From: RGIG3009 sp045578425
GTDB lineage: Bacteria > Bacillota > Clostridia > Oscillospirales > Acutalibacteraceae
Reading direction: 5' to 3'
Assembly (NCBI GenBank): GCA_045578425.1
Contig: JAZNKF010000036.1
Coordinates: 1 to 64,000 of the forward strand
DNA length: 64,000 bases
How positions within the stretch are numbered: the stretch's first letter is position 1; every line of letters begins with the position of its first letter. A model generated the notes under the pieces. The model was not told the origin of the DNA, ran no database searches, and was given only the letters and a program-made list of their open reading frames with translations. Made by a program: the position numbers and the translations under genes. Shown piece by piece: positions 33,640-42,762 of this stretch.

Positions 33640-34389
33640 TTATTCACTCCTAACGTCATGTTTGTTGGTAACAGCTACCACAGTAATGTTATCGCTTCCA
33701 CCGGCGAGATTAGCTGTATTAATCAACTTTTGTGAAATCTCTTCAAACGGGAAAGTACGAATAAGAGACTGCAACATTTCCGGTTCTACCATATTGGAAA
33801 GGCCGTCCGTGCACAACAGCAACGTACTATCTTGCGGAAACGGCAAAGAAACAAAAGAACAATCCATCTCGTTTTCCACACCCAACGCTTTGGTTAAAAA
33901 GTGTTTTTGGGGATGGAATTTTGCTTCTTCCAACGTGATTTGACCTTTTTCTACCATATCTTGTACCACCGAGTGGTCACTGGTGATTTGTTCAATGGTA
34001 TCGTGAGTGACAATGTAGGCGCGACTATCACCCACATGAGCAACATATAATTGATGCTCGTTGGCAATCGCCACCACCGCCGTAGTACCCATTCCTCGCA
34101 AAGTATCGTCTTCCATCGCTACGGTAAAAACAGCAGCATTGGCAGAACAAACAGCGGATTCCAATAGTTCTTTCACAGCTTCTTCTGTGGCGTTTTCACG
34201 GTATTCATCCACCAGTTTATCAGCAATACAGCGCATGGCAATAGCACTGGCAACGTTACCTCCGTTTGCTCCTCCCATGCCGTCACAAACCACCGCAAAT
34301 GCCGTGGTTTCTGTGAGCATACCACAAACATAGGCATCTTGGTTACTCGGACGAACACGTCCGGCATGAGATGCTCCCATGGTCCTCAT
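33640..34389 (-). CDS. prpC: PP2C-type protein phosphatase (PrpC/Stp1)
   Basis: A 249-residue metal-dependent Ser/Thr phosphatase that reverses PrkC phosphorylation. PPM motifs: GRVRPSNQDAY (~10), VCDGMGGANGGNVAS (~35), TTAVVAI (~100), VGDSRAYI (~118) and LLLCTDGLSNMV (~190), with GGSDNITVV near the end. ATG 34389 is 9 bases after GGAGG. It overlaps the rlmN stop by 4 bases. Pairing with prkC is the standard Firmicutes arrangement. Confidence 0.94.
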   Translation of the reverse strand: MRTMGASHAGRVRPSNQDAYVCGMLTETTAFAVVCDGMGGANGGNVASAIAMRCIADKLVDEYRENATEEAVKELLESAVCSANAAVFTVAMEDDTLRGMGTTAVVAIANEHQLYVAHVGDSRAYIVTHDTIEQITSDHSVVQDMVEKGQITLEEAKFHPQKHFLTKALGVENEMDCSFVSLPFPQDSTLLLCTDGLSNMVEPEMLQSLIRTFPFEEISQKLINTANLAGGSDNITVVAVTNKHDVRSE

Positions 34390-35420
34390 CTGTTTATTCC
34401 TCCTCTCCGTGCTTTAAGTTGACCGCAAGAAGCATTAATATCTGCTCCCAGCGTACGTCGGATTGTCACAGTCAAACCGCGACTTTCCAAAATTTTTGAA
34501 AATTGTTGTAACCGCGCTTGCGAACTGCGGCGATGCGAAGCACCGTCAACCGCATTAGCGGGAATTAAATTAACATGACACAGCATCCCCCGTAAGCGTG
34601 ATGCCAACTCCTGTGCGCAGACATCGCTGTCGTTTACGCCGTCAATCATCGCATATTCAAACGAAATACGACGACCGGTGACCTGCGCATATTCGCGGCA
34701 TGCTTTGAGTAAATCTTCTACAGGCCAACGCCGATTTATCGGCATCAGTTGGGAACGAATATCATTATTCGGTGCGTGTAATGACACCGAAAGAGTCAGT
34801 TGCAGTTTTTCTTCCATCAAACGGTAAATACCATCGACCAATCCACAAGTAGAAAGCGAAACATGACGCATACCGATATGCACACCGGAAGGCTCGGAAA
34901 GCATGTGTAAAAAGCGGAGAACGTTGTCATAGTTATCGAGCGGTTCTCCCATTCCCATCAAAACAATGGAAGAAACACGGATACCGCGGTCTTTTTGCGC
35001 CGTTTCAATTTGTGATATCATTTCCGACGGTAGCAAATTACGGGACAAGCCGCCCATTCCGGTGGCACAAAAAGAGCAACCCATGCGACAGCCAACTTGC
35101 GTGGAAAGGCACTGTGACCAACCGTGATGATAACTCATCAAAACCGATTCAATCGATTCGCCGTCGGAAAGACCAAATAAATATTTTGTGGTTTCATCCA
35201 AAGTGGATTGCCATTTTTGCAAAATCGTTACCGAAGGGATAACAAATTGTTGTTGCAGTTCTTCACGCAGTTTCGGCGGCAAATCCGTCATTTCTTCAAA
35301 AGAGGTGCACCCTTTATCCAACCAATTTGCCACTTGCTTACCACGAAAAGCAGGATACCCTTTTTCCACAATCAGCGAGGTGATTTCTTCTTTTGTAAGG
35401 GATTTCAAATCCGCCGACAT
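34386..35420 (-). CDS. rlmN: Dual-specificity rRNA/tRNA adenine-C2 methyltransferase RlmN
   Basis: A 344-residue radical SAM methyltransferase making m2A at 23S A2503 and tRNA A37. The radical SAM motif is CRMGCSFCATG (Cx3Cx2C, ~113-120); the two mechanistic cysteines are expected later and C ~ 333 in NASCGQLKAR fits the C-terminal one. GEPLDNYDNV and SVSLHAPNN are family features. It lies between rsmB and prpC, with a 4-base overlap downstream and a 12-base gap upstream. Confidence 0.95.
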   Translation of the reverse strand: MSADLKSLTKEEITSLIVEKGYPAFRGKQVANWLDKGCTSFEEMTDLPPKLREELQQQFVIPSVTILQKWQSTLDETTKYLFGLSDGESIESVLMSYHHGWSQCLSTQVGCRMGCSFCATGMGGLSRNLLPSEMISQIETAQKDRGIRVSSIVLMGMGEPLDNYDNVLRFLHMLSEPSGVHIGMRHVSLSTCGLVDGIYRLMEEKLQLTLSVSLHAPNNDIRSQLMPINRRWPVEDLLKACREYAQVTGRRISFEYAMIDGVNDSDVCAQELASRLRGMLCHVNLIPANAVDGASHRRSSQARLQQFSKILESRGLTVTIRRTLGADINASCGQLKARRGGINR

Positions 35421-35432
35421 GATACTAACTCC

Positions 35433-36773
35433 TTATTTTTTGCAAAATCCGGCAATATAAAAACCATCAGTTCCATGGATTGGAGGAAACAGGGTAATTT
35501 CATAGGAAGGCGCCAAACCGGATGCCGCAAACAACAACGGTATCGGTAATATTCGTGGCTCAAAGTCCGGATGTTCGCGTAAAAAACGCTGTGTGATTTG
35601 CTCATTCTCTGCGGGGTTGAGCGTACAAGTGGAATATTGTAAAACCCCGCCCGGTTTTACCATTTCGGCACTTTTTTCCAAAATGGTATATTGCAACTGC
35701 GGTAATTCGGCAAATTTCGAAAGGGATTTATATCGAATTTCCGGTTTACGACGAATAACGCCCAAACCGGAACATGGCACGTCACAAATAACACGGTCAA
35801 ATGCCTCTTTTTGTTCTTCCAAACAAGAAAGAGAAGCATCTCGTTTCTCGGTTTCTAATATCGTAATTCCAAAATCCGCAGCACGTTTTTTCATGGTTTC
35901 ACATTTAGCGGAATAAATGTCGCACGACAAAATTTCACCCTTGTTTTCCATGTATTGAGCTACGGTAAAACTTTTCCCGCCAGGGGCAGCACAAACATCG
36001 GCAATGCGCTCACCCGGCATAGCACCCAAACAAAAACAAGCTATTTGCGAAGCCATATCTTGATAATAATAGCAGTTTTTGTCCGAATATTCAAGATTAT
36101 TTAGTAAATACGCGCAATTCAACTGAAAACAATGCGGAATTTCTGTGGAAATTTGGTGACTTATCCCTAATTTTTCGAGCTTTTTGGAAAACTTTTCATC
36201 ATCGGTTTTCAGCGTATTTACCCGAACATACGCGTTCGGCACTTCGTTAATACTGACTAAGAGTTGCTCGGTCAGAGTATCTCCATACGCCGATTGCCAG
36301 AGTTCAATAAGTTCTTCAGGAAAGGAATAACGAATTGATAACCCCTTATTATCTGTCGGCAACCGCGAAAATAAAGATTCTTTTTTACGAAGTATATTTC
36401 GTAAAATACCGTTGACAAACCCTGAGGCTTGCCCTTGTTTTAACTGCCGAACAGCCAAAACCGCTTCATTAACCGCTGCTGAATCGGGAATTTTATCCAT
36501 ATACAATAACTGATACAACGCCGAACGCAACGTTTCCAGCACCAAGGGGTGTAATCGTTTAAGCGGCGTGCGGGAAAACGACGAAAGAACGTAATCTAAG
36601 GTAAGGCGTCGTTCTATCACACCGTAGAATAAACGAGAAGCCAAGGAACGGTCTTGTTCAGGCATAGTAGTGTTATTCAAAAACTCTTCCCAAGCAATGT
36701 TGGAATATTTTTCGTGACGGTGTACATCGGCCAAGGCCTTTATCGCCGCTATACGGGGATTTGTCATTGCCAA
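35433..36773 (-). CDS. rsmB: 16S rRNA (cytosine-C5)-methyltransferase RsmB
   Basis: A 446-residue enzyme making m5C967. The N-terminal NusB-like RNA-binding domain (~1-135; ASRLFYGVIERRLTLDYVL) is joined to the SAM methyltransferase domain: CAAPGGKSFTVAQYM (~258), CDVPCSGLGVIRRKPEI (Pro-Cys motif, ~335) and YSTCTLNPAENE (Thr-Cys, ~390). Start is TTG 36773 or ATG 36767; the ORF boundary is given at 36773, with GGCGGTG upstream. It is cotranscribed with fmt and def. Confidence 0.94.
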   Translation of the reverse strand: MAMTNPRIAAIKALADVHRHEKYSNIAWEEFLNNTTMPEQDRSLASRLFYGVIERRLTLDYVLSSFSRTPLKRLHPLVLETLRSALYQLLYMDKIPDSAAVNEAVLAVRQLKQGQASGFVNGILRNILRKKESLFSRLPTDNKGLSIRYSFPEELIELWQSAYGDTLTEQLLVSINEVPNAYVRVNTLKTDDEKFSKKLEKLGISHQISTEIPHCFQLNCAYLLNNLEYSDKNCYYYQDMASQIACFCLGAMPGERIADVCAAPGGKSFTVAQYMENKGEILSCDIYSAKCETMKKRAADFGITILETEKRDASLSCLEEQKEAFDRVICDVPCSGLGVIRRKPEIRYKSLSKFAELPQLQYTILEKSAEMVKPGGVLQYSTCTLNPAENEQITQRFLREHPDFEPRILPIPLLFAASGLAPSYEITLFPPIHGTDGFYIAGFCKK

Positions 36774-36796
36774 GCGGGATACACCGCCTTTCTTTT

Positions 36797-37726
36797 TTAT
36801 TCGTCTGCAAAAGTGGAAAACAACGGTATGGGGTGACCGCGAAAATAATCCACCGCGGCCATCCGCTTTCCGCCTTGCGCTTGTACTTCCAACAATTCTA
36901 ACAACGTATTATCTCCGCAAGAAACCACAAAAGGTGCTGTCGTAACAATCATGTTGGCAGCATACTCGCTCTTTTGGTTTATCACACGCGTTTTGTGAAT
37001 TTTCAAAACATTTCCACCAACGGTTGCGGTTGCTGTTGGCCAGGGGTTTAACCCGCGCACTTGGTTGTGCAACTCGGAGGCTGTTTTTGAAAAATCCAAT
37101 GCACACAAAGATTTACTCAGCATCGGCGCATAACAACTCTCACCGGTTTGCGGAACACGCTGTAACGTACCCTTTTCAAGTTGCTTTAACGTTTCCGATA
37201 AAAGTTCGGCGCCTTGTACGGATAAGACATCATGAAGTTCACCGGCAGTCATATTTTCATCAATTTCACACGTGGATTTAAGCAGCATATCCCCCGTGTC
37301 CAATCCAACGTCCATAAACATCGTGGTAACACCGGACTTACGCTCACCGTTCAGCACAGCCCATTGTATGGGAGCTGCACCGCGGTAGGCCGGCAAAAGC
37401 GAGGCATGCACGTTAATACACCCAAACTTAGGCATATCCAACACTGCCTTAGGTAATATCTTTCCATATGCTACCACTACCATGACATCTGCATTATATT
37501 GCCGCAATGTTACTTGTACTTCTTCAGATTTTAATGTTTTAGGCTGTAAAACGGGAATGTTGTGTGACAAGGCACACACCTTTACAGGTGGAGGCGTTAG
37601 CTTTTGTCCTCTTCCCTTTGGTTTGTCCGATTGTGTTACTACCAGAGATACCGTGTGACCGTCTTGTATTAAACGTTCCAAGCAAGGCACGGCAAATTCC
37701 GGTGTACCCATAAAAATAATATTCAT
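36797..37726 (-). CDS. fmt: Methionyl-tRNA formyltransferase
   Basis: A 309-residue enzyme that formylates Met-tRNAi for initiation. IIFMGTPEFAVPCLERL (N-terminus), NVHASLLPAYRGAAPIQWA (~110-128, with the catalytic Asn-His), and the C-terminal OB-like domain are as expected in length and order. It uses 10-formyl-THF. The gene starts 2 bases after the def stop and ends 23 bases before rsmB. Confidence 0.95.
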   Translation of the reverse strand: MNIIFMGTPEFAVPCLERLIQDGHTVSLVVTQSDKPKGRGQKLTPPPVKVCALSHNIPVLQPKTLKSEEVQVTLRQYNADVMVVVAYGKILPKAVLDMPKFGCINVHASLLPAYRGAAPIQWAVLNGERKSGVTTMFMDVGLDTGDMLLKSTCEIDENMTAGELHDVLSVQGAELLSETLKQLEKGTLQRVPQTGESCYAPMLSKSLCALDFSKTASELHNQVRGLNPWPTATATVGGNVLKIHKTRVINQKSEYAANMIVTTAPFVVSCGDNTLLELLEVQAQGGKRMAAVDYFRGHPIPLFSTFADE

Positions 37727-37728
37727 GT

Positions 37729-38190
37729 TTATCCCTCTTTACCATCAAAAGACGGTATTACATGTTCCAAAAACACAACACCATTCAAATGGTCGGTCTC
37801 GTGGCAAATACACCGTGCTTTTAATTCTTCGCCTGTCATAATAAACCATTTACCAAATCGGTCTTGTGCCTTCATTTTCACTTTGTTGGGTCTGGAAACA
37901 TATCCCCATTGATTAGGGAAAGATAAACAACCTTCTTGGTCGATTTGCGTACCGCTTTCTTCTATAATTTCAGGATTGATTGCCTCCACCAGACCATCAC
38001 CGACATCCATCACAAAAACGCGACGCAGTATTCCTACCTGGGGGCCGGCTAATCCTACACCTTGCGCCTTATACATGGTATCTGCCATATCATCTAATAA
38101 CTGCCATAAGCGATCGTTAAACTCCGTAACGGGCCGGCAGGCTTTGCGTAACATCGGGTCGTCGTTTTTTAAGATGTTGCGTAACGCCAT
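37729..38190 (-). CDS. def: Peptide deformylase
   Basis: A 153-residue metal-dependent deformylase. Motif 1 GVGLAGPQVG (~45), motif 2 EGCLSFP (~92, Cys metal ligand) and motif 3 CHETDHLNG (HExxH ligand pair, ~135) are all intact. The GCLSFP form fits type I/III enzymes. It removes the formyl group added through Fmt and sits in the same operon, 2 bases from fmt and 24 from priA. Confidence 0.95.
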   Translation of the reverse strand: MALRNILKNDDPMLRKACRPVTEFNDRLWQLLDDMADTMYKAQGVGLAGPQVGILRRVFVMDVGDGLVEAINPEIIEESGTQIDQEGCLSFPNQWGYVSRPNKVKMKAQDRFGKWFIMTGEELKARCICHETDHLNGVVFLEHVIPSFDGKEG

Positions 38191-38214
38191 AGGTTATCCA
38201 TCTCCTTACCTATA

Positions 38215-40698
38215 CTACAAAATATTTGCCGGATTGATGTCGGCAAACACGGTCACATCTTTGCTTTCCGGCAAACGCGAAAATTCTGTCAACAAACGAG
38301 AAATCAATTCTCGCGAAATAGAATTATTAACCAATTTTACAACTAATTTGTAACGGTATTTTCCCGCCACACGCAAAACCGTAGCCGGTGTTGGATTAAG
38401 TGCGATTAGGGGGAGTCCCTCGTACTCCGGTGCGGAAACGGTTTGTTTTAGTAATTGCAAAAATTGTTTCGCACCGTTTTTTACCGCCAATTCAGAAATG
38501 CTAACAAATCCAAACATACATAAATCGGAATATGGCGGATATTTCATCATTTTACGAGACTTTATTTCCACCTCATAAAATGTTTGATAATCTTGTTTTG
38601 ATGCCAAATCTATCACATAATGCTCCGGAACAGTGGTTTGAATAACAGCTTTACCGGCTGATTTACGGCGACCGGCACGGCCAACAACTTGTGTAAGCAA
38701 TGAAAACGTCGTTTCATACGAACGATAATCTTCCGAAAACAATGCTTGGTCAGCCGAAAGTACGCCTACCAAAGATACGTTTGGAAAATCCAATCCCTTG
38801 GCAACCATTTGTGTTCCAATCATTACGTCATATTTTCCCTCGGAAAAAGCTTTGAACTTTTCTTCATAAGAAGAACGAGACATAGCACTGTCGGTATCCA
38901 TGCGCAAAATTCGCGCCTTGGGGAAAAGAACTTTCATTTCCTCTTCCACACGCTGTGTTCCCAAGCCGGAATAACGCAGCGTATCGGCACCACATTCCGG
39001 GCACCGTGTTATCATGGGCTGCATATGCCCACAATAATGACAAACCAACCGATTATTGGCACGATGGTGTGTCATGGAAATACTGCAAGAAGGACAAGAA
39101 AGAATATGTCCACACGTTCGGCAAGATACAAAAGTATGATATCCGCGCCGATTTAACAGCAATATAGCCTGTTGTTTATTATCTAAACAATTTTGTAATT
39201 CCGATTGCAATTCGGTGCTAAACACTGTGCTTTCAGCAAGTTGGTCCCGCATATCTACAATATTTACTGTGGGAAGCGCTGCCTCTCCATATCTTGCGGA
39301 AAGAGTATGCAAGGAATATTTACCCTTGCAAGCGGCGTCATAACTTTCTACACTCGGCGTGGCCGATGCCAACACCAGCAATGCATTGTGTTGCATACAT
39401 CGAAATTTTGCCACGTCGCGTGCGTGATAGCGTGGTGAATTTTCGGATTTATAGGTATGTTCTTGTTCTTCATCCATAACAATCAGACCCAACGAATCAA
39501 GAGGAGCAAAAACAGCAGAACGCGTTCCTACGACCACATCTGCTTGACCGCGGCGAATACGCTTCCATTCATCCATTCGCTCGCCAACCGAAAGCCCGCT
39601 ATGTAAAACCGCCACGCGCTCACCGTAACGCTGTAAAAACAGTTCCAATGTTTGCGGCGTTAGTGAAATTTCCGGAACTAACACAAGGACTTGTTTTTTG
39701 TCTGCCAACACATGGTCAATCAAATTCATATACACTTGTGTTTTCCCGCTGCCGGTTACACCGTACAACAAAGCACACGCTGCTTTCGGTTCTTCGTAAC
39801 GCGCAACTAATTCATCGTACGCTTTTTTTTGTTGCGAACTCAGTTTGGCGGAAAAAACTGTTTTTTTTCCGGCGCACCTTAACGGAGAGCGGAGTACTTC
39901 TTGCTCAAAGCAGGTAATTAACCCCTTGTTTTGCAAAGTGGATATCACTGTTTGCGTCACGCCGGCTAAATAGCATATTTCCTTAACCGATGCAGCACCT
40001 GCTTCCAACAACAGGGACAAAATCGTTTTTTGTTTTGGAGTGCATTTGGTGCGAAGCATCGCTTCGGGTAAATCTTCCGGCAAAACAGCCAGTTGCACCA
40101 TACGTCGTGTAGCGTCATTAACGTGACGAAAGGTGTCCTCGTTGCGGACAAGCCAACCTTTTTTAGCCATATTATCCAACAATGCAGAACTTTCTTCTAT
40201 ACCGGCAAGTCGCAATATCTTATCCGCTGTCACACCGGAAGAGGAACGACGAATGGCTTGACACAAGAAAGCATATATACTAGTTTCATCGGGTGTCATC
40301 TTTTCACGCTGTGCGTCCTCTAACGGTATCACAGGGGTATATACCGGTTTAATATTCCAATACAGTCCCGTAGGTAACATAGCACGCACCGCATCAAAAA
40401 CCGTACAAAATGTACGTTCTTTGAGCCACAATGCGAGAGATAACAGTTCTTCGCTCAACAAAGGTTCCTCGTCCAGCAAGGAAACCATTGTTTTCAATGA
40501 CTTCGCTTGTGAAAGCGGCACTTGTTCGCAAAACAGAACTATTCCTTGTCGATAATGATTGCCCTTGCCAAAAGGAACCAACACGCGACAACCACGCTTA
40601 ATTTCAGAAAATTCTTCCGAAACACGATATGTATAGCTCTTGTCGAAGTGGAAAGCGGTTTGCTCCACAGCTACTTTTATCACCGGAACATTGACCAT
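38215..40698 (-). CDS. priA: Primosomal replication-restart helicase PriA
   Basis: An 827-residue superfamily 2 helicase. N-terminal DNA-binding domain, then Walker A GVTGSGKTQVYM (~318), MDEEQEHTYKS (~408), and paired zinc-ribbon cysteines CRTCGHILSCPSC (~518) and CHYCGHMQPMITRCPEC (~540); the helicase motif VVGRAGR lies near ~670. It restarts collapsed replication forks. ATG 40698 follows AAAGGAG. It is cotranscribed with def, fmt and rsmB. Confidence 0.95.
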   Translation of the reverse strand: MVNVPVIKVAVEQTAFHFDKSYTYRVSEEFSEIKRGCRVLVPFGKGNHYRQGIVLFCEQVPLSQAKSLKTMVSLLDEEPLLSEELLSLALWLKERTFCTVFDAVRAMLPTGLYWNIKPVYTPVIPLEDAQREKMTPDETSIYAFLCQAIRRSSSGVTADKILRLAGIEESSALLDNMAKKGWLVRNEDTFRHVNDATRRMVQLAVLPEDLPEAMLRTKCTPKQKTILSLLLEAGAASVKEICYLAGVTQTVISTLQNKGLITCFEQEVLRSPLRCAGKKTVFSAKLSSQQKKAYDELVARYEEPKAACALLYGVTGSGKTQVYMNLIDHVLADKKQVLVLVPEISLTPQTLELFLQRYGERVAVLHSGLSVGERMDEWKRIRRGQADVVVGTRSAVFAPLDSLGLIVMDEEQEHTYKSENSPRYHARDVAKFRCMQHNALLVLASATPSVESYDAACKGKYSLHTLSARYGEAALPTVNIVDMRDQLAESTVFSTELQSELQNCLDNKQQAILLLNRRGYHTFVSCRTCGHILSCPSCSISMTHHRANNRLVCHYCGHMQPMITRCPECGADTLRYSGLGTQRVEEEMKVLFPKARILRMDTDSAMSRSSYEEKFKAFSEGKYDVMIGTQMVAKGLDFPNVSLVGVLSADQALFSEDYRSYETTFSLLTQVVGRAGRRKSAGKAVIQTTVPEHYVIDLASKQDYQTFYEVEIKSRKMMKYPPYSDLCMFGFVSISELAVKNGAKQFLQLLKQTVSAPEYEGLPLIALNPTPATVLRVAGKYRYKLVVKLVNNSISRELISRLLTEFSRLPESKDVTVFADINPANIL

Positions 40699-40745
40699 AT
40701 TGCTTTTCCACTCCTTTCATCGTAAAAAATGCTTTACGCTATTAA

Positions 40746-40940
40746 TTATTCGGAAACAACCATTTTATAATCGCCCTCGGTAAAATCGGAAATAGCCAAG
40801 CTAACCGGTTTTTCAATCAAGATGATATCGTTGTCCTCAGCATTTTGTGCAATATCGCGCGCGCGTTTGGCAATACCGATAACTACGGCATATCGGCTGT
40901 GATTGCCTTTCAAATTTTCAATATCACTCGGTTTTAACAT
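40746..40940 (-). CDS. rpoZ: DNA-directed RNA polymerase omega subunit
   Basis: A 64-residue omega chain. MLKPSDIENL opens the protein, and NHSRYAVVIGIAKRARDIAQ carries the conserved RYxLVxxxxKRAR pattern. It aids RNA polymerase assembly. It overlaps gmk by 17 bases and precedes priA, the standard gmk-rpoZ order. Confidence 0.92.
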   Translation of the reverse strand: MLKPSDIENLKGNHSRYAVVIGIAKRARDIAQNAEDNDIILIEKPVSLAISDFTEGDYKMVVSE

Positions 40941-41550
40941 AGTACATATCCTCCAATATATTTTTATTACGGGAAACCCGCATTTTTTCTGCTTCTATAA
41001 TAGTGTTCAAACGTTCTACCGCCAACGAAACATCGTCATTTAACACCAAATATTGATATTTGTCAGCACAAGAAATCTCGCGAACAGCCGCATTCATACG
41101 CTCGGCAATGCGTTCTTCCGATTCCGTACCTCTACCGCGAAGCCGCGACTCCAATTCTTCAATAGACGGAACCGCCAAAAACACCGAAACAAAATCGTTA
41201 CAACGGTTCATCACCTTTTCGGCACCTTGTACTTCAATTTCCAAAATAACGTTTTTCCCTGCGTTCAGTTGTTCTTCGACCGCTGCACGTGGTGTACCGT
41301 AATAGTTACCGCTGTATTCTGCAAACTCCAACAGTTCGTCGTTTTGTATCATTTTTTCCACTTCTTTCTTGGTTCGGAAGAAGTAATGATACCCGTCTAT
41401 CTCACCCGGACGAGGCGCGCGTGTGGTAACCGAAACCGATAAAACGGTATCTTTTCGTTTGGATAACAACGCGGATACCAACGTACCTTTTCCACAACCC
41501 GATGGACCGGAAAAAACAATCAATAAACCTTTATCGGATTTGTTCTCCAC
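40924..41550 (-). CDS. gmk: Guanylate kinase
   Basis: A 208-residue kinase making GDP from GMP. P-loop FSGPSGCGKGTL (~14), TTRAPRPGEIDGYHYFF (~42, GMP-binding), and the C-terminal lid are visible. GTG 41550 is preferred over ATG 41568 because the G-run at 41562-41567 is then spaced as an RBS. It overlaps the remA stop. Confidence 0.94.
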   Translation of the reverse strand: MENKSDKGLLIVFSGPSGCGKGTLVSALLSKRKDTVLSVSVTTRAPRPGEIDGYHYFFRTKKEVEKMIQNDELLEFAEYSGNYYGTPRAAVEEQLNAGKNVILEIEVQGAEKVMNRCNDFVSVFLAVPSIEELESRLRGRGTESEERIAERMNAAVREISCADKYQYLVLNDDVSLAVERLNTIIEAEKMRVSRNKNILEDMYYVKTE

Positions 41551-41803
41551 GCTCGGAATCCCCCCCATTATCTTCGCTCATACGATTGGCCACGGTTTCC
41601 GGCTGTACCGCGGACAGCACCACGTGGTCACTATCGGTAATCAGCACAGCGCGGGTACGGCGACCATAAGTGGCATCAATCAACATACCGCGGTCTTTTG
41701 CCTCTTGGATAATCCGTTTAATCGGTGCGGATTCAGGGCTGACGATTGCCACCAAACGATCGGCAGCTACCATGTTGCCGAATCCTATGTTAATCAAACG
41801 CAT
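41531..41803 (-). CDS. remA: RemA/DUF370 DNA-binding regulator
   Basis: A 90-residue member of the RemA (DUF370) family, which forms rings that wrap DNA and activates matrix and osmoprotection genes in Bacillus. INIGFGNMVAADRLVAIVSP (~4-23) and DATYGRRTRAVLITDSDHVV (~43-62) are hallmarks. The C-terminal tail is divergent and acidic. It lies between yicC and gmk, as in most Firmicutes. Confidence 0.93.
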   Translation of the reverse strand: MRLINIGFGNMVAADRLVAIVSPESAPIKRIIQEAKDRGMLIDATYGRRTRAVLITDSDHVVLSAVQPETVANRMSEDNGGDSERGEQIR

Positions 41804-41818
41804 CAGCTGTCCCCTCCG

Positions 41819-42697
41819 TTATTCAATGTTTTGAATTTGTTCTCTGATTTTTTCGATTTCCGCTTTCATGTTTACCACCACTTGCGCCAATTGAAGGTCT
41901 TGTGCTTTGGAACCAATGGTATTGGTTTCGCGGTTAATTTCCTGCACCAAGAAATCAAGTTTTCGTCCCACCGGTTCACCGCTGTTTAGCAATTGTTCCA
42001 ACTGTTCCAAATGACTGCGTAACCGTACCGTTTCCTCGGCGGTAGCAATCTTGTCTGCAAAAATAGCTGCTTCCGTCAATAAACGTTGCTCATCAACCGT
42101 CGTGGTGCCAAGCAATTCACGCATACGGGTTTCTACCTTTTCCATATGTTCACGTACGGTTTGCGGTGAACGTTCTTCCACCGCAGTAACAGCAGTAAGT
42201 AAATAATCACGACGCGATAATACATCTTCGCGCAAACGTTCGCCTTCTTTTTCCCGCATATCAACAAATTTTTGTAAAGCTTTGTCAGCAACCTGTTGTA
42301 CCGCCGTCCAAATAGCATCTTCATCGGTTTCGGATTTTCGGACAGTCAGCACATCGGGAAAACGTGCAATGTTCATCACCGAAGTATCGTCACGAACGTC
42401 CAGTAGTTCGGATAACTCCTGCAACGCTTCACGGTAAGATTTCGCTAACAACGAGTTGATGGCAACGTGACTTTCCGCTTCTTCCACTGCATCTAACGAA
42501 ACGTACACTTCCACTTTACCGCGAGAGATGCGTTGCTGAAGAAAGTTTTTCAACTTGTCATCCAAAAAGCCACAAGTACGCGGTAATCGCGAAGAATATT
42601 CAAAGAAACGGTGATTAACCGACTTGATTTCCACGGTAACGTCCCAGCCTTCAACCACGTTTTGAAAGCGGCCGTAACCGGTCATACTACGTATCAT
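41819..42697 (-). CDS. YicC/YloC-family endoribonuclease
   Basis: A 292-residue protein with N-terminal MIRSMTGYGRF, the NHRFFEYSSRLPR segment (~27) and the C-terminal DFLVQEINRETNTIGSKAQD segment, all signatures of YicC. Family members act as RNases on small RNAs and mRNA. GGAGTGTTAAAATG gives the start at 42697. It begins the yicC-remA-gmk-rpoZ-priA operon. Confidence 0.93.
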   Translation of the reverse strand: MIRSMTGYGRFQNVVEGWDVTVEIKSVNHRFFEYSSRLPRTCGFLDDKLKNFLQQRISRGKVEVYVSLDAVEEAESHVAINSLLAKSYREALQELSELLDVRDDTSVMNIARFPDVLTVRKSETDEDAIWTAVQQVADKALQKFVDMREKEGERLREDVLSRRDYLLTAVTAVEERSPQTVREHMEKVETRMRELLGTTTVDEQRLLTEAAIFADKIATAEETVRLRSHLEQLEQLLNSGEPVGRKLDFLVQEINRETNTIGSKAQDLQLAQVVVNMKAEIEKIREQIQNIE

Positions 42698-42721
42698 TTT
42701 AACACTCCTTTAATTGCCAAA

Positions 42722-42750
42722 TCCGAAAGCCCTAAAAAAGGGCTTTCGGA
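42722..42750 (-). terminator. Terminator-like stem-loop after the transcarboxylase genes
   Basis: 11-bp perfect stem TCCGAAAGCCC / GGGCTTTCGGA with a 7-base loop, 12 bases past the stop of the alpha-subunit gene. The T-tract after it on the minus strand is only TTT, so read-through into yicC is possible. Confidence 0.6.
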
Positions 42751-42762
42751 CAATAGTCAATG